A DNA stretch of 36,617 bases from JARICQ01 sp964428475 (GCA_964428475.1 CAYRYO010000013.1:1-36617), one strand, 5' to 3'. Counted from the first letter of the stretch, positions 18,103 to 27,166 are shown. Program-made: numbers and translations. Notes: generated by a model from the letters alone, not told the origin.

Positions 18103-18978
18103 ATGAAAAAGAAGATGAGTTTATTATTAGCAGTGATTATGGTGTTTGGTGTTGTTTTGGTAGCTTGCGGAAATGGTGAGTCAAGCGAGGAAAAGAAAGA
18201 TGTAGAAAATGATTTAGATACAGTTGTGGAAACAGAAGATAATTTAGTTACAGAAGATAGCAAATTGCAAGAAATACTTGACAAGGGGAAATTTATATTA
18301 GGAACAAGTGCAGATTACCCACCTTTTGAATTCCATGCTCTTGTAGATGGAAAAGATACAATTGTTGGATTTGATATTGAAATTGCAAACTATATAGCTG
18401 ATGAATTAGGAGTGGAACTAGAAATAAAAGATATGGAATTTGATAAGCTTTTGGGTGGATTATCAACTGGAATGTTAGATATAGTTATTGCTGGTATGAA
18501 TCCAGATCCTGAAAGAGACGCTAATTTTACAGATATCTATTATGAAGCAAATCTTTCAGTTTTAATCACTAAAGATGCTGCATCTACAATTACTAAAATT
18601 GAAGATCTCGCTGGAAAAAGTATAGGAGTACAGCTTGGTACAACTCAAGAAAGCATTGCTCAAACAGATATAAAAAATGCAGATGTAAAAAGTTTAAGTA
18701 AAAATCCAGATATAGTAATGAACTTGAAAACTAAAAAAATAGATTGTGCAATTATGGAAACACCTGTTGCGGAATCTTTTGCAAAAGTAAACGATGATTT
18801 AATGCTAGTAGATGGTTTGATTATTGACAACAATTCCGGCGGAGTAGCTATAGCAGTGAAAAATGGAAATGACAAATTAACTGAAAAATTAAATGAAATA
18901 TTAGCTAAAATAAAATCTGAAGGTCTAATTGAAAAATGGCTAATTGAAGCAGATGAACTTAGCAGCCAAGGTTTATAA
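18103..18978 (+). CDS. Amino-acid ABC transporter substrate-binding lipoprotein 1
   Basis: A 291-residue family-3 solute-binding protein. The signal peptide MKKKMSLLLAVIMVFGVVLVAC ends in a lipobox Cys, followed by an acidic linker (SSEEKKDVENDLDTV). The fold begins KFILGTSADYPPFEFH and continues IVGFDIEIANYIADEL, the usual amino-acid binding motifs. ATG 18103 follows AGGAGGA at good spacing. It is the first importer gene after the second T-box. It closely resembles the next gene, and the two probably arose by tandem duplication. The ligand is a polar, perhaps basic, amino acid; the T-box specifier is the best clue but is ambiguous. Confidence 0.9.
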   Translation: MKKKMSLLLAVIMVFGVVLVACGNGESSEEKKDVENDLDTVVETEDNLVTEDSKLQEILDKGKFILGTSADYPPFEFHALVDGKDTIVGFDIEIANYIADELGVELEIKDMEFDKLLGGLSTGMLDIVIAGMNPDPERDANFTDIYYEANLSVLITKDAASTITKIEDLAGKSIGVQLGTTQESIAQTDIKNADVKSLSKNPDIVMNLKTKKIDCAIMETPVAESFAKVNDDLMLVDGLIIDNNSGGVAIAVKNGNDKLTEKLNEILAKIKSEGLIEKWLIEADELSSQGL

Positions 18979-19004
18979 TAAAATAAAATTATGAGGTGAA
19001 TACG

Positions 19005-19850
19005 ATGAAAAAGAAGTTTAGTTTATTATTAGGAGTTATATTAATGTGTTCAAGTTTGTTTGTAGCTTGTAGCAATGATAAAAATATAGGTGCAAACTCG
19101 AAGGATTTAGGATTTGAAAGTTATTCTCTAGAGGGGATAAAAGAAAAAGGTAAATTGGTAATGGGAACAAGTGCAGATTATCCCCCAAATGAATTTCATA
19201 TAATGGTAGATGGAGAAGATACAATAGTTGGTTTTGATATAGAAATAGGAAAATATATTGCAGATAAATTAGATGTTGAATTAGAAATAAAAGATATGGA
19301 TTTTAACAATTTACTTGGTGGGTTGTCTACTGGAATGATAGATATTGTAATAGCTGCAATGAAAAACGAACCAGATAGGGAAGCAAATTTCACTAAACCT
19401 TATGATGCTGATGGAGTTCACAAAATACTAATAAGAAAATCTGATGCAAATAAATTTACGCAAGAAATAGATTTTAATGGAACAACATTAGGAGCACAAA
19501 CTGGTTCTATACAAAAGGATATGGCAGCAGATATAGAGGGAACTACGGTAAAAGAGATCCCCACACTAAATACCCTTATAATGGAGTTAAAAACAGAAAA
19601 AATAGATGGTGTAGTAATGCCTAACGAGGCAGCGCAGTCATATACCAAGACAAATGATGACATAATGGTAATAGAGGGGATAAGTCTTACTCATGGAGAA
19701 GGTGGTGCAAGTATAGCGCTTAAAACAGGAAATGATGATTTGACAGAGTATATAAATGAGATCATAGATGAATTAATAGAAGAAAATTTGGTTGAAAAAT
19801 GGAAGGCAGAAGCTAAAGAATTAAGTGATGGGCAAATTGACAATGATTAG
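19005..19850 (+). CDS. Amino-acid ABC transporter substrate-binding lipoprotein 2
   Basis: A second family-3 binding protein, 281 residues. The start is ATG 19005, six bases after GAGGTG; the upstream GTG at 18996 is part of the ribosome binding site. Signal peptide and lipobox end in LFVAC. The core KGKLVMGTSADYPPNEFH and IVGFDIEIGKYIADKL matches its neighbour almost line for line, but the ligand loop differs (KNEPDREANFTKPYDADGVHK here against NPDPERDANFTDIYYE in protein 1). Two binding proteins then feed one permease and one ATPase, which suggests widened or split specificity. Confidence 0.9.
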   Translation: MKKKFSLLLGVILMCSSLFVACSNDKNIGANSKDLGFESYSLEGIKEKGKLVMGTSADYPPNEFHIMVDGEDTIVGFDIEIGKYIADKLDVELEIKDMDFNNLLGGLSTGMIDIVIAAMKNEPDREANFTKPYDADGVHKILIRKSDANKFTQEIDFNGTTLGAQTGSIQKDMAADIEGTTVKEIPTLNTLIMELKTEKIDGVVMPNEAAQSYTKTNDDIMVIEGISLTHGEGGASIALKTGNDDLTEYINEIIDELIEENLVEKWKAEAKELSDGQIDND

Positions 19851-19861
19851 GAGTGACAGCT

Positions 19862-20518
19862 TTGAATATTATAGAACTACTTGTAAAATATAAATATTAT
19901 TATTTAACAGGAATCAAGATAACTATATTATTATCTTTTTTATCACTTGCTATAGGGAGTACACTAGGCTCCCTGGTAAGTCTTTTGAAATTATCAAAAC
20001 ATAAATTTTTAAGATTTATTGCCTCTGTATATATTGAAACCGTTCGTGGTACGCCCATAATGGTGCAAATTGCCTTAGTATACTTTGGAAGTTATGTGCT
20101 TTTAGATATAAATATAGATGGATTTTTAGCAGCACTAATAGCTGTTTCTTTAAATAGTGCTGCTTATGTAGCAGAAATCATCAGATCTGGTATACAATCT
20201 ATAGATAAAGGTCAAGCTGAAGCCAGCAGAAGCTTGGGAATTTCTGAAAAACAAACTATGAGGCATATCATACTTCCACAGGCTATAAAAAACATACTGC
20301 CAGCTTTGGGAAATGAATTTGTCACTTTGATAAAAGAAACATCAGTAGCATCTACAATTGGTGTAGCAGATTTAATGTATGCATCGAAAATAGTTCAAAG
20401 TAATAGTTTTCAACCATTTAATCCATTGATAATAGTAGCAATCATATACTTTATGTTTACATTTACATTGTCACAGTTAATAGGATTATTTGAAAGGAGT
20501 TTGTCACACAATGATTAA
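19862..20518 (+). CDS. Amino-acid ABC transporter permease
   Basis: A 218-residue membrane permease of the HisM/GlnP family with the polar-amino-acid EAA loop EIIRSGIQSIDKGQAEASRS followed by LG and the IILPQA segment. A TTG at 19862 lies 9 nt after AGGAG (19848-19852); a GTG at 19853 overlaps the ribosome binding site and is less likely. It lies 11 bp after the second binding protein gene and overlaps the ATPase gene by 8 bp. A single permease gene implies a homodimeric channel. Confidence 0.9.
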   Translation: MNIIELLVKYKYYYLTGIKITILLSFLSLAIGSTLGSLVSLLKLSKHKFLRFIASVYIETVRGTPIMVQIALVYFGSYVLLDINIDGFLAALIAVSLNSAAYVAEIIRSGIQSIDKGQAEASRSLGISEKQTMRHIILPQAIKNILPALGNEFVTLIKETSVASTIGVADLMYASKIVQSNSFQPFNPLIIVAIIYFMFTFTLSQLIGLFERSLSHND

Positions 20519-21239
20519 AATAGAAAATTTAAATAAAGACTTTGGAGATAAACAAGTATTAAAGGATATAAATCTACAAATAAAAAGCGGTGAAGTTATA
20601 GGACTCATAGGTCCTTCTGGTTCAGGGAAAAGTACACTTATAAGATGTATAAACTATCTAGAAATTCCAAGCTCTGGACTTATATATATAAATGGAAATA
20701 ATTTGGCTACATGCGGCAAGGAAATTGATAAAATAAGGCAAAAAATAGGAATGGTATTTCAACATTTTCATCTATTTCCTCATAAAACGATTCTTGAAAA
20801 TATAACTTTAGCTCCTATTTTAACTGGTCTATTAACTAAGGAACAAGCAGATAAAAAGGCTATGGAACTACTTAAGACTATGGATTTGTTAGATAAAAAA
20901 GATGCATATCCAGATTCTCTATCTGGTGGCCAAAAGCAAAGGATTGCAATTGCCAGATCCCTTGCTATGAGTCCAGAAGTAATGCTCTTTGATGAAGTCA
21001 CATCAGCTCTTGATCCAGAAATGGTTGGAGAAGTTTTAAATGTTATGAAAGATTTAGCTGAAATGGGTATGACAATGATAGTAGTAACACATGAAATGGC
21101 CTTTGCAAAACAAGTAGCTGACAGGGTAATATTTATGGCTGATGGAAAAATAGTAGAAGAAAATAAGGCAGTTGACTTATTTGAAAGTCCACAAGATCCT
21201 AGAACAAAAGAATTTTTGTCAAAGGTATTAGCCTACTAG
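20511..21239 (+). CDS. Amino-acid ABC transporter ATPase (GlnQ-like)
   Basis: A 242-residue ATPase of the polar amino-acid uptake family. Walker A GPSGSGKS (34-41), LSGGQ (137-141), Walker B LFDE (159-162) and H-loop THE are all present. The usual DEPTSALDPE reads DEVTSALDPE, a mild substitution just after the catalytic Glu. The start at ATG 20511 overlaps the permease end by 8 bp and has AAAGGAG upstream; a TTG at 20490 lies before that ribosome binding site. It is the last gene of the T-box operon, closed by the terminator at 21299-21348. Confidence 0.92.
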   Translation: MIKIENLNKDFGDKQVLKDINLQIKSGEVIGLIGPSGSGKSTLIRCINYLEIPSSGLIYINGNNLATCGKEIDKIRQKIGMVFQHFHLFPHKTILENITLAPILTGLLTKEQADKKAMELLKTMDLLDKKDAYPDSLSGGQKQRIAIARSLAMSPEVMLFDEVTSALDPEMVGEVLNVMKDLAEMGMTMIVVTHEMAFAKQVADRVIFMADGKIVEENKAVDLFESPQDPRTKEFLSKVLAY

Positions 21240-21298
21240 AATTATCTTGAATTTAACAATAATCAATACTATCAACTGGGCTATGATACATGTAAAAA

Positions 21299-21350
21299 GA
21301 TAAAAAGGGAGCTTTAGGATTTTAAAATTCTAGAGCTCCCTTTTTATCTT
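21299..21350. terminator. Strong bidirectional terminator after the importer operon
   Basis: A 19-bp stem with one mismatch (21299-21317 with 21330-21348) containing GGGAGCT/AGCTCCC, with T-runs on both strands. It separates the plus-strand T-box operon from the minus-strand DsrE-like gene. Confidence 0.85.
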
Positions 21351-21382
21351 TTTTAATCCATGACCATCTAGACTATGAAATC

Positions 21383-21721
21383 TTATAATGTGATTATTTC
21401 ATATCCATCATTTATATAATCATATATTGCAGGATGTCCATTTGCATTGCCTTTTATAGGTATTCCAGTTGTTTCATTATATTCTAATACACCCATTTGA
21501 GCCGAACAAGCTTTGCAAATGCTATCAAATAATCCCAATTCTTTAGTTTTTAGATAGTTTTTATTTCCCTCTTCTTCTAACACCTTGATAAGTTTTACAG
21601 CTTCACCTTCTACTATGATTTTGGTATCCACACCTTTCTCATGTAAATCCAATGCATTGATTAGTATATGCATAAAGCACATTTTTTCTCCTTTAAATGG
21701 AAAGAAAGCAATCTTTCTCAA
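21383..21721 (-). CDS. DsrE/DsrF-like small cytoplasmic protein
   Basis: A 112-residue protein resembling the DsrE/YchN sulfur-relay fold: FPFKGEKMCFMHILINALDLHEKGVDTKIIVEGEAV, then a central cysteine pair in FDSICKACSAQMG and a closing GHPAIYDYINDGYEIITL. CKAC is a plausible thiol-active site, as in DsrE-like persulfide carriers. A purine-rich AGGGGGAG site precedes ATG 21721. It stands alone between a terminator and a GNAT gene. Function is unknown; handling of sulfur or persulfide is inferred from fold only. Confidence 0.7.
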   Translation of the reverse strand: MRKIAFFPFKGEKMCFMHILINALDLHEKGVDTKIIVEGEAVKLIKVLEEEGNKNYLKTKELGLFDSICKACSAQMGVLEYNETTGIPIKGNANGHPAIYDYINDGYEIITL

Positions 21722-21826
21722 ATATACTCCCCCTTTAGTTTTTTAGAAATTTTGTTATCCATAATAGCTGTTTGAACGCTACTAGAAATATACCCCATTT
21801 TCTATATATTTAATCCAAATATTTTC

Positions 21827-22315
21827 TTAAATCAAATTGACAACTTGAAGTGACACAATCTTCTTACCCCCGCCAATTGTCTGTTTGCCAACTTCCTTAA
21901 ATCCAAACCTTTCATGAAAACTTAAAGAAACTGGATTAGGTGGCTTAATATCAATTTCAGCAGCTACATAAGGTACACTCGTAGATTTTGCATGATTAAG
22001 CACTAAGTCATATAAGATATTCCCCAGCCCTTTTCTATGCATTTTTACAGATACCACGACCCTGTCTATATACAAAAAATGATTGTAGTGATCAGAAAAC
22101 CATAGATAGTTAACACTATCATATGCTTTTTCCTCTCTTAATGCCAGGACAAATGCTTCAACTTGGCCATCTACTTCTATTACATTAAACATTTCAGATT
22201 GAGATATAATGCTTTTAAGCTTGTCCTTTGTCAATGGTGATAGAAAATGTACTGATTCATCATTTAGCCCAAGTATTCTATCATAATCCTTAATTTCTGC
22301 CTTTCTTATTATCAT
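21827..22315 (-). CDS. GNAT-family N-acetyltransferase
   Basis: A 162-residue acetyltransferase. The N-terminus MIIRKAEIKDYDRILGLNDESVHFLSPL and the central strand FLYIDRVVVSVKMHRKGLGNILYD show the GNAT beta4 and acetyl-CoA loop (HRKGLG). The C-terminus VSLSFHERFGFKEVGKQ matches the conserved Y/FhxxGF element. The long VNYLWFSDHYNHFLYIDRV segment is reminiscent of a subfamily of small GNATs whose substrates are not known. It is 47 bp downstream of a diguanylate cyclase gene on the same strand and could be co-transcribed with it. Confidence 0.83.
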   Translation of the reverse strand: MIIRKAEIKDYDRILGLNDESVHFLSPLTKDKLKSIISQSEMFNVIEVDGQVEAFVLALREEKAYDSVNYLWFSDHYNHFLYIDRVVVSVKMHRKGLGNILYDLVLNHAKSTSVPYVAAEIDIKPPNPVSLSFHERFGFKEVGKQTIGGGKKIVSLQVVNLI

Positions 22316-22362
22316 GTTTTTACTCCCCTTTTCTTGTAGAGTTTTTTTGTACGCCTCTTCAT

Positions 22363-23589
22363 TTAACTTTCCTTTTCCTCTGACTTAATAATTTTTAATT
22401 TAAGCACATCTTTAATATGTCTTTTTTCAATATACATTTTTTCATCTGCTTGACGAATCAATAGATCGATATCAGGATTTTGACAATTATCGCATTCAAC
22501 AATTCCATGGCTAAGACTGATTACATAAGGTCTCTCTTCTTCTTCATTGATTGCTTGATATTGATTTTTAATTCTTTGCCAAACAAGCTCAGCTGTATCT
22601 TGATCTATTCCTTTTAATACTATCAAAAATTCATCACCACCCATTCTAATAATAAAGTCATCATCTCGAACTTCTTGCTTTATAACCTTAGCGGCAGTAA
22701 CAATTAATTCATCTCCAGCTTCATGTCCAAATTGGTCATTTACTGTTTTAAGTCCATTTATATCCACAAAGCAAAGGCTTAGTTTTAACTGTATATCTTT
22801 GCCACCCTTAAGCATTTTAATTAACTTTAGCATACCTGATTTTCTGTTAAAAGTCCCCGTTAATTGATCGTACAACATTTCATTGAAGTACTCTGACATC
22901 TCAGATATTTCGCTTAAATTGATATTCTCAAGCTTTTTAACAAACTCATCATCCGTAGATAAAAGTTCTTTTAACTCATATGCCAAAGCCTCCATCGGTT
23001 TTCTAATTTTATTATTGCTTGATTTAAACGAATAAACTGTCACCCCAATAATAAGAACTAGCAATCCTCTATTTACCAAAATAGCTTTTTTTATCTTTCT
23101 ACTTGAATAAGCAGAATAGGATGTAACCATCTCATTGATATCGTATACATATAAATCTATGCCTTCATTAATTTGTAAATATACTAAGTTTATTGATTCA
23201 TTTTCTATAACCTTACTATAGGAAGGTTTAAATTCTTTATTCCATTTCTTTTTTATTTTTTCCAATTTGATAAGTGTTTCCTTGTGTTTAATACCTTTAA
23301 TCGATTGTTGGTTTCCTTCAATTAAAAATAATAATGTGCTATCAAATTCTTCAATTTTTAACTTTAAATTGGCTTTTAAAATTCTAATGCTATCTTGATT
23401 TTCCGAATTATTAATTTTATTTGTCAATTGAACCATATTATAGCTTAATGCTCTTAATTTCCCTGCATGATTTACAAGTATGGAATCACTTTCCATACCC
23501 TTATAAGAAAGTACGTTTATTAAAACTATAAGTATGGAAAGAATAACTAAAATTCCATGGGTTAACAATAATTGTTTTTTAATTTTCAC
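22363..23589 (-). CDS. Membrane diguanylate cyclase with PilJ-like N-terminal sensor
   Basis: A 408-residue protein starting at GTG 23589 after AGGGGGGA. It has a TM helix at about 6-27, a helical periplasmic region beginning LVNHAGKLRALSYNMVQLTN, which resembles the PilJ/NarX-type four-helix sensor (P-box-like AGKLRALS), a second TM near 172-187, and a GGDEF domain. The active site is canonical GGDEF (317-321) and an RxxD inhibitory site (RDDD) precedes it by five residues. It should synthesise c-di-GMP. The signal is unknown; related sensors respond to nitrate or nitrite. Confidence 0.9.
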   Translation of the reverse strand: MKIKKQLLLTHGILVILSILIVLINVLSYKGMESDSILVNHAGKLRALSYNMVQLTNKINNSENQDSIRILKANLKLKIEEFDSTLLFLIEGNQQSIKGIKHKETLIKLEKIKKKWNKEFKPSYSKVIENESINLVYLQINEGIDLYVYDINEMVTSYSAYSSRKIKKAILVNRGLLVLIIGVTVYSFKSSNNKIRKPMEALAYELKELLSTDDEFVKKLENINLSEISEMSEYFNEMLYDQLTGTFNRKSGMLKLIKMLKGGKDIQLKLSLCFVDINGLKTVNDQFGHEAGDELIVTAAKVIKQEVRDDDFIIRMGGDEFLIVLKGIDQDTAELVWQRIKNQYQAINEEEERPYVISLSHGIVECDNCQNPDIDLLIRQADEKMYIEKRHIKDVLKLKIIKSEEKES

Positions 23590-23701
23590 AAATTCCCCCC
23601 TATAATATTCTTTATTTTTTCAGTGATTTGTTGTATAATTTTAAATTTATATCATTTAAAATATTATATCATTTTTTTATAAAGTTAACCATAAAATTCA
23701 C

Positions 23702-23732
23702 TTGCTTTATAATATTTGATTTCATATATAAT
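23702..23732 (+). promoter_or_regulatory. Probable promoter of the CC/Se selenoprotein gene
   Basis: TTGCTT (23702-23707) is followed by TATATAAT, giving either TATATA at 17 bp or TATAAT at 19 bp. It lies about 45 bp upstream of the start codon. The rest of 23590-23778 shows no other gene. Confidence 0.45.
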
Positions 23733-23778
23733 AAAGGGGTATATAAATCAAAACAATTTCTATAAGGTGGTGAGTATC

Positions 23779-24075
23779 TTGAATATTCTTATTAGCCAAG
23801 AAGTTAGAAATCATCTTAGGATGATGGGAAGAAATACCATGACCATATATGCAAAAATCATGACTAGTTGCTGAAGTCCTAGGCCCGATATATTTGTAAG
23901 CCTACAGGAACCGGTGGAGCCTGAAAAATATAACAAACATGAAATAGATGGTATAAGTATATACCTATACAAAGAAGCTATAATCATAGGAGATTCTATT
24001 GAAATAGAACTAGCAAAGCGTGCATCAGATATAGCAAATAAGGATTTTGATGTACATGGATTAAAGCTAAATTAA
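23779..24075 (+). CDS. CC/Se-motif selenoprotein (TGA read as selenocysteine)
   Basis: A 98-residue protein interrupted by TGA at 23872-23874, so normal ORF calling misses it. TTG 23779 is 6 nt after GGTGGTG. The sequence runs through MTSC, then TGA (residue 32), then SPRPDIFVSLQEPVEPEKY, ending in AKRASDIANKDFDVHGLKLN and TAA. A Cys directly before the TGA (C31-U32) with a following S-P is the arrangement of the small clostridial CC/Se-motif (seleno)proteins, in which other members have CC. The frame stays open for 67 codons after the TGA and is well conserved with the fragment at 27011-27085. Immediately after the TGA a hairpin (23877-23909) can serve as the SECIS element. The biochemical function is unknown; a redox role of the C-U pair is inferred. 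Confidence 0.8.
23875..23909 (+). promoter_or_regulatory. Candidate bacterial SECIS hairpin
   Basis: Just after the TGA, CCT-AGGC (23878-23884) pairs with GCCT-(AC)-AGG (23900-23908) leaving a two-base bulge and a 15-nt apical loop containing G and U. Position and size fit a SelB-binding element inside the reading frame. Confidence 0.5.
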
Positions 24076-24094
24076 TCTTAAATATTATTTTTAC

Positions 24095-24137
24095 AAATTG
24101 GACTCATTGGTTTTTCCTCTGGGTCCAATTTATTTTC
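24095..24137. terminator. Terminator after the selenoprotein gene
   Basis: A 12-bp stem (24095-24106 with 24120-24131, one G-U) with a 13-nt loop, followed by ATTTTCT. It lies between convergent genes and may serve both. Confidence 0.65.
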
Positions 24138-24138
24138 T

Positions 24139-25077
24139 CTACTTTAACCTTTGTAGGGTAAAATCCAAATCCAAGAAAAACTCCTGCCTTTTGTCCTTGT
24201 CCCCTATATCTTCAAATCCCAAACTATAAACTGTTGGATTGGTATTAGATTTTACAGTTAATAGTTTATCTTTGCTATCATAAGAGCAAGTATATCTAGT
24301 ATAAGTAGTTTCATTGTATTTTTTGTTCTTAACAAATCCCTCTGGCATAGTCATTGCGGCCATTATATTATAAAAACAAGCTAGAGCTTCCTTAGAATTA
24401 TTAGCCTTCACATTCATTTTATTTAGATAAAAAGCTTTAATAAATCTAGAAAAGGGGTCATATCCCCCTGGTAAATCCTTAGAAGAATTAAAATCATCAA
24501 GATTATCTAAATCTAAAAGTTTATTTAACCTTCTAACATGAGATTCAAAGCCTGGTGAATTAGTCATTACATTATATGGATTTTCATAATATACTAGTTC
24601 TTTTCTCTTAGGTTCAATAACAATACACCTTTTGCTAGAATCCGCAAACATAAAATGAAAATCTGGTGATATTACACTTTCTCCCATATGGTCTTTGGTG
24701 GATATATGAATATTTGGCAAATCTTCAATTAACTCTTCTACGGATTTATAATTTGCCAATGCATAATTAAAATAATCTAAGCTAGAAATATTAGTCTTAT
24801 CTGGATTTACCCTATTATCATAAAGATTAAATCCTGAAAATGTATTGGTAATTCCTATAAGTCCATGTTCATTTACACCATCTTTTAATGGAGTTCTATT
24901 TTCAAAACATATACCTAATATTTTATATTTTGTATATAATGGATTTCCCATTAAATCATTGCAAAAGTTATAATTTTTTGGTAAATAAAGTGCATTGTAA
25001 TTTACAGGGACCTCAAAGTCCATCGTCCTTCCCATCACACAACCATCTTCATAATTTACCTTTATACCTGTACACAT
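24139..25077 (-). CDS. Ntn-hydrolase of the penicillin V acylase/choloylglycine hydrolase family
   Basis: About 312 residues from the chosen start. An in-frame ATG at 25113 would add 12 residues, but ATG 25077 is preceded by GCGAGGG and encodes MCTGI, so that removal of Met exposes the catalytic Cys2, as the mechanism requires. Other family features are GRTMDF (R17, D20), an Asn in ITNTF, and an Asn in VMTNSP. The enzyme cleaves linear amide bonds; substrates in this family are bile salts, penicillin V or N-acyl homoserine lactones. No signal peptide is seen, so it is cytoplasmic. Substrate is undetermined. It stands alone, convergent with the selenoprotein gene and divergent from the catalase. 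Confidence 0.88.
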   Translation of the reverse strand: MCTGIKVNYEDGCVMGRTMDFEVPVNYNALYLPKNYNFCNDLMGNPLYTKYKILGICFENRTPLKDGVNEHGLIGITNTFSGFNLYDNRVNPDKTNISSLDYFNYALANYKSVEELIEDLPNIHISTKDHMGESVISPDFHFMFADSSKRCIVIEPKRKELVYYENPYNVMTNSPGFESHVRRLNKLLDLDNLDDFNSSKDLPGGYDPFSRFIKAFYLNKMNVKANNSKEALACFYNIMAAMTMPEGFVKNKKYNETTYTRYTCSYDSKDKLLTVKSNTNPTVYSLGFEDIGDKDKRQEFFLDLDFTLQRLK

Positions 25078-25297
25078 ATTATCCCTCGCTTTATCTATTA
25101 TCTCATAATTCACTGATATTTTACATAATATTGTTTAAATTATATTCTAATATTATCTCATTTTAAATAAATATGCTATATCTATATATCAACCTTTTTA
25201 TATTTATCTTTAAACAAACATATTTGAATCTACCATTTAATAAACATAATTAAGTCTACTAAATAAGTATATGATTTTGTAAAAAGGAGGAATTATT

Positions 25298-27011
25298 ATG
25301 CATGAAGACAAATATCAACATAAGAAATCTTGCGGAGACAATCCCATGGATAAAAATGAATTAGGTGATCCTATTCCTAGTAGAAATCAAAATATAGGTG
25401 ACCCACCTGATATAAAAACAGCAAGAGGAAGTCAAGTAACAGACAACCAAGATACTATGACTGCTGGTAAACGGGGGCCTGTGGCATTACAAGATATATG
25501 GTTTTTGGAGAAGATGGCACATTTTGACCGTGAAGTTATACCTGAACGCAGGATGCACGCAAAAGGTTCAGGTGCTTTTGGAACCTTTACTGTGACCCAT
25601 GATATTACTAAATATACTAAGGCTAATATATTTTCAAAGATTGGTAAACAAACGAAAATGTTAGCTCGTTTCTCAACAGTTGCAGGTGAAAGGGGTGCAG
25701 CAGATGCAGAAAGAGATATTCGTGGATTTGCTTTAAAGTTTTATACTGAAGAAGGTAACTGGGATATGGTAGGAAATAATACCCCTGTATTTTTCTTTCG
25801 TGATCCTCTAAAGTTTATCGATTTAAATCATGCAATTAAAAGAGATCCTCGTACTAATATGAGAAGTCCAAATAGTAATTGGGATTTTTGGACTTCGCTT
25901 CCCGAGGCACTTTTACAAGTTACTATCATTATGGGTGATAGGGGTATCCCATCTTCATATAGGCGTATGCATGGATTTAGTTCTCATGCATATAGCTTCA
26001 TTAATAAAGAAAATAAAAGAGTATGGGTTAAGTTTCATTTTAGATCCCAGCAGGGTATACTCAACCTAACAGACCAAGAAGCAAAAAAAGGTAGTAGGAA
26101 TAGATAGGGAATCCCATCAAAGAGATTTGTATGAAGCTATAGAAAAAAAGATATATCCTAAGTGGAAAATGTATATACAAATTATGACTGAAAATCAAGC
26201 TTATGCCATGAAAAACAATCCCTTTGATTTAACCAAGATGTGGCTTAAAAAGGATTTCCCCCTTATACCAGTAGGAGAATTCGAGCTAAATCAAAATCCA
26301 GATAATTATTTTGCACAAATTGAACAAGCAGCTTTTAATCCAGCCAACCTAGTGCCTGGAATTAGTTTTTCTCCTGACCGTATGTTACAAGGAAGATTGT
26401 TTTCTTATGGAGATGCACATAGATATCGTTTAGGTGTAAACCACCATCAAATACCCGTAAATATGCCTAAGGGGGTTAATAATCCTCATAGTTTCCATCG
26501 TGATGGAAAGATGCGTGTAGATGGAAATCTAGGTAGCGAGCTCCACTACGAGCCAAATAGCTATGGAAATTGGATAGACTCTCCAGAAGATAATTTGCCA
26601 AAAGAAGAAGGTGGAGATGTTTATAGATATGACTTTAGAAAAGATGATAGCGATTACTTCACACAGCCTGGGCTCTTATTTCGTGCGATGACAAAAGATC
26701 AGCAACAAGTGCTCTTTGATAATACTGCTAGAAATATGGGTGACTCAACCCTTCAAATCAAGCACAGGCATATTTATCATTGTTATAAGGCAGATCCTGA
26801 ATATGGAAAAGGGGTTGCAAAGTCACTAAACATTTCAATCAAAGATGTTGATTTAAACCTGCCTATAGCAGATTCTCGTGAAAATTTAAATAAGGCTAAT
26901 AATTTACATCCAGAACTAAATATACCTACTAAAGCAGTGGATCCTGGAAGGGAAATTGATACAAATACAGAACCTTATATACTACCTCAATATGATCCTT
27001 GGCTTTTATAA
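25298..27011 (+). pseudogene. Heme catalase gene split by a frameshift
   Basis: A clade-type monofunctional catalase of about 570 residues if the frame is repaired. Part 1 (25298-26107) starts at ATG after AGGAGG at 7 nt and contains the distal His (H87 in RRMHAKGSG) and Asn (N161 in GNNTPVFFFRD). The frame then ends at TAG 26105-26107. The continuation is in the +1 frame: VVGIDRESHQRDLYEAIEKK and on to the heme-ligand Tyr region LFSYGDAHRYRLG and TAA 27009-27011. The shift lies in an A7 run at 26083-26089; six A would restore AKKVVGIDRE. All other motifs look intact, so it is a very recent lesion, a slippage-dependent gene, or a sequencing error. An N-terminal extension of about 30 residues before the usual start is present. 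Confidence 0.88.
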
Positions 27012-27085
27012 AAATAGAACTCGCAAAGCATACCTTGGATTTAGCAAATAAAGATTTTCATGTAGATGATTTGAATATAAGCTAA
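27011..27085 (+). pseudogene. 3' fragment of a second CC/Se selenoprotein gene
   Basis: Directly abutting the catalase stop codon, the frame KIELAKHTLDLANKDFHVDD then LNIS and TAA matches the last residues of the protein at 23779-24075 (EIELAKRASDIANKDFDVHG then LKLN) at about 60 percent identity. The rest of the gene, including the C-U motif, is absent. It is a remnant of a paralogue that was cut when the catalase gene came to lie here, or the remnant of a duplication. Confidence 0.75.
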
Positions 27086-27106
27086 TTTCAAATGTATATC
27101 ATTTTT

Positions 27107-27152
27107 ATAAATCCAACTCATAGAAAACTTCTATGAGTTGGATTTATTCTAT
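27107..27152. terminator. Hairpin terminator between catalase and isochorismatase genes
   Basis: A perfect 19-bp stem (27107-27125 with 27129-27147) with a 3-nt loop. The T-run is weak on both sides, but position between convergent genes supports a terminator. Confidence 0.6.
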
Positions 27153-27166
27153 TATAATTTATAGGC

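Noticed and set aside
26083..26107. Programmed -1 frameshift at A-AAA-AAG in the catalase gene
   Set aside because: The downstream catalase sequence is in the +1 frame relative to the upstream part, so a -1 event does not join them; a one-base homopolymer error or mutation explains it better.
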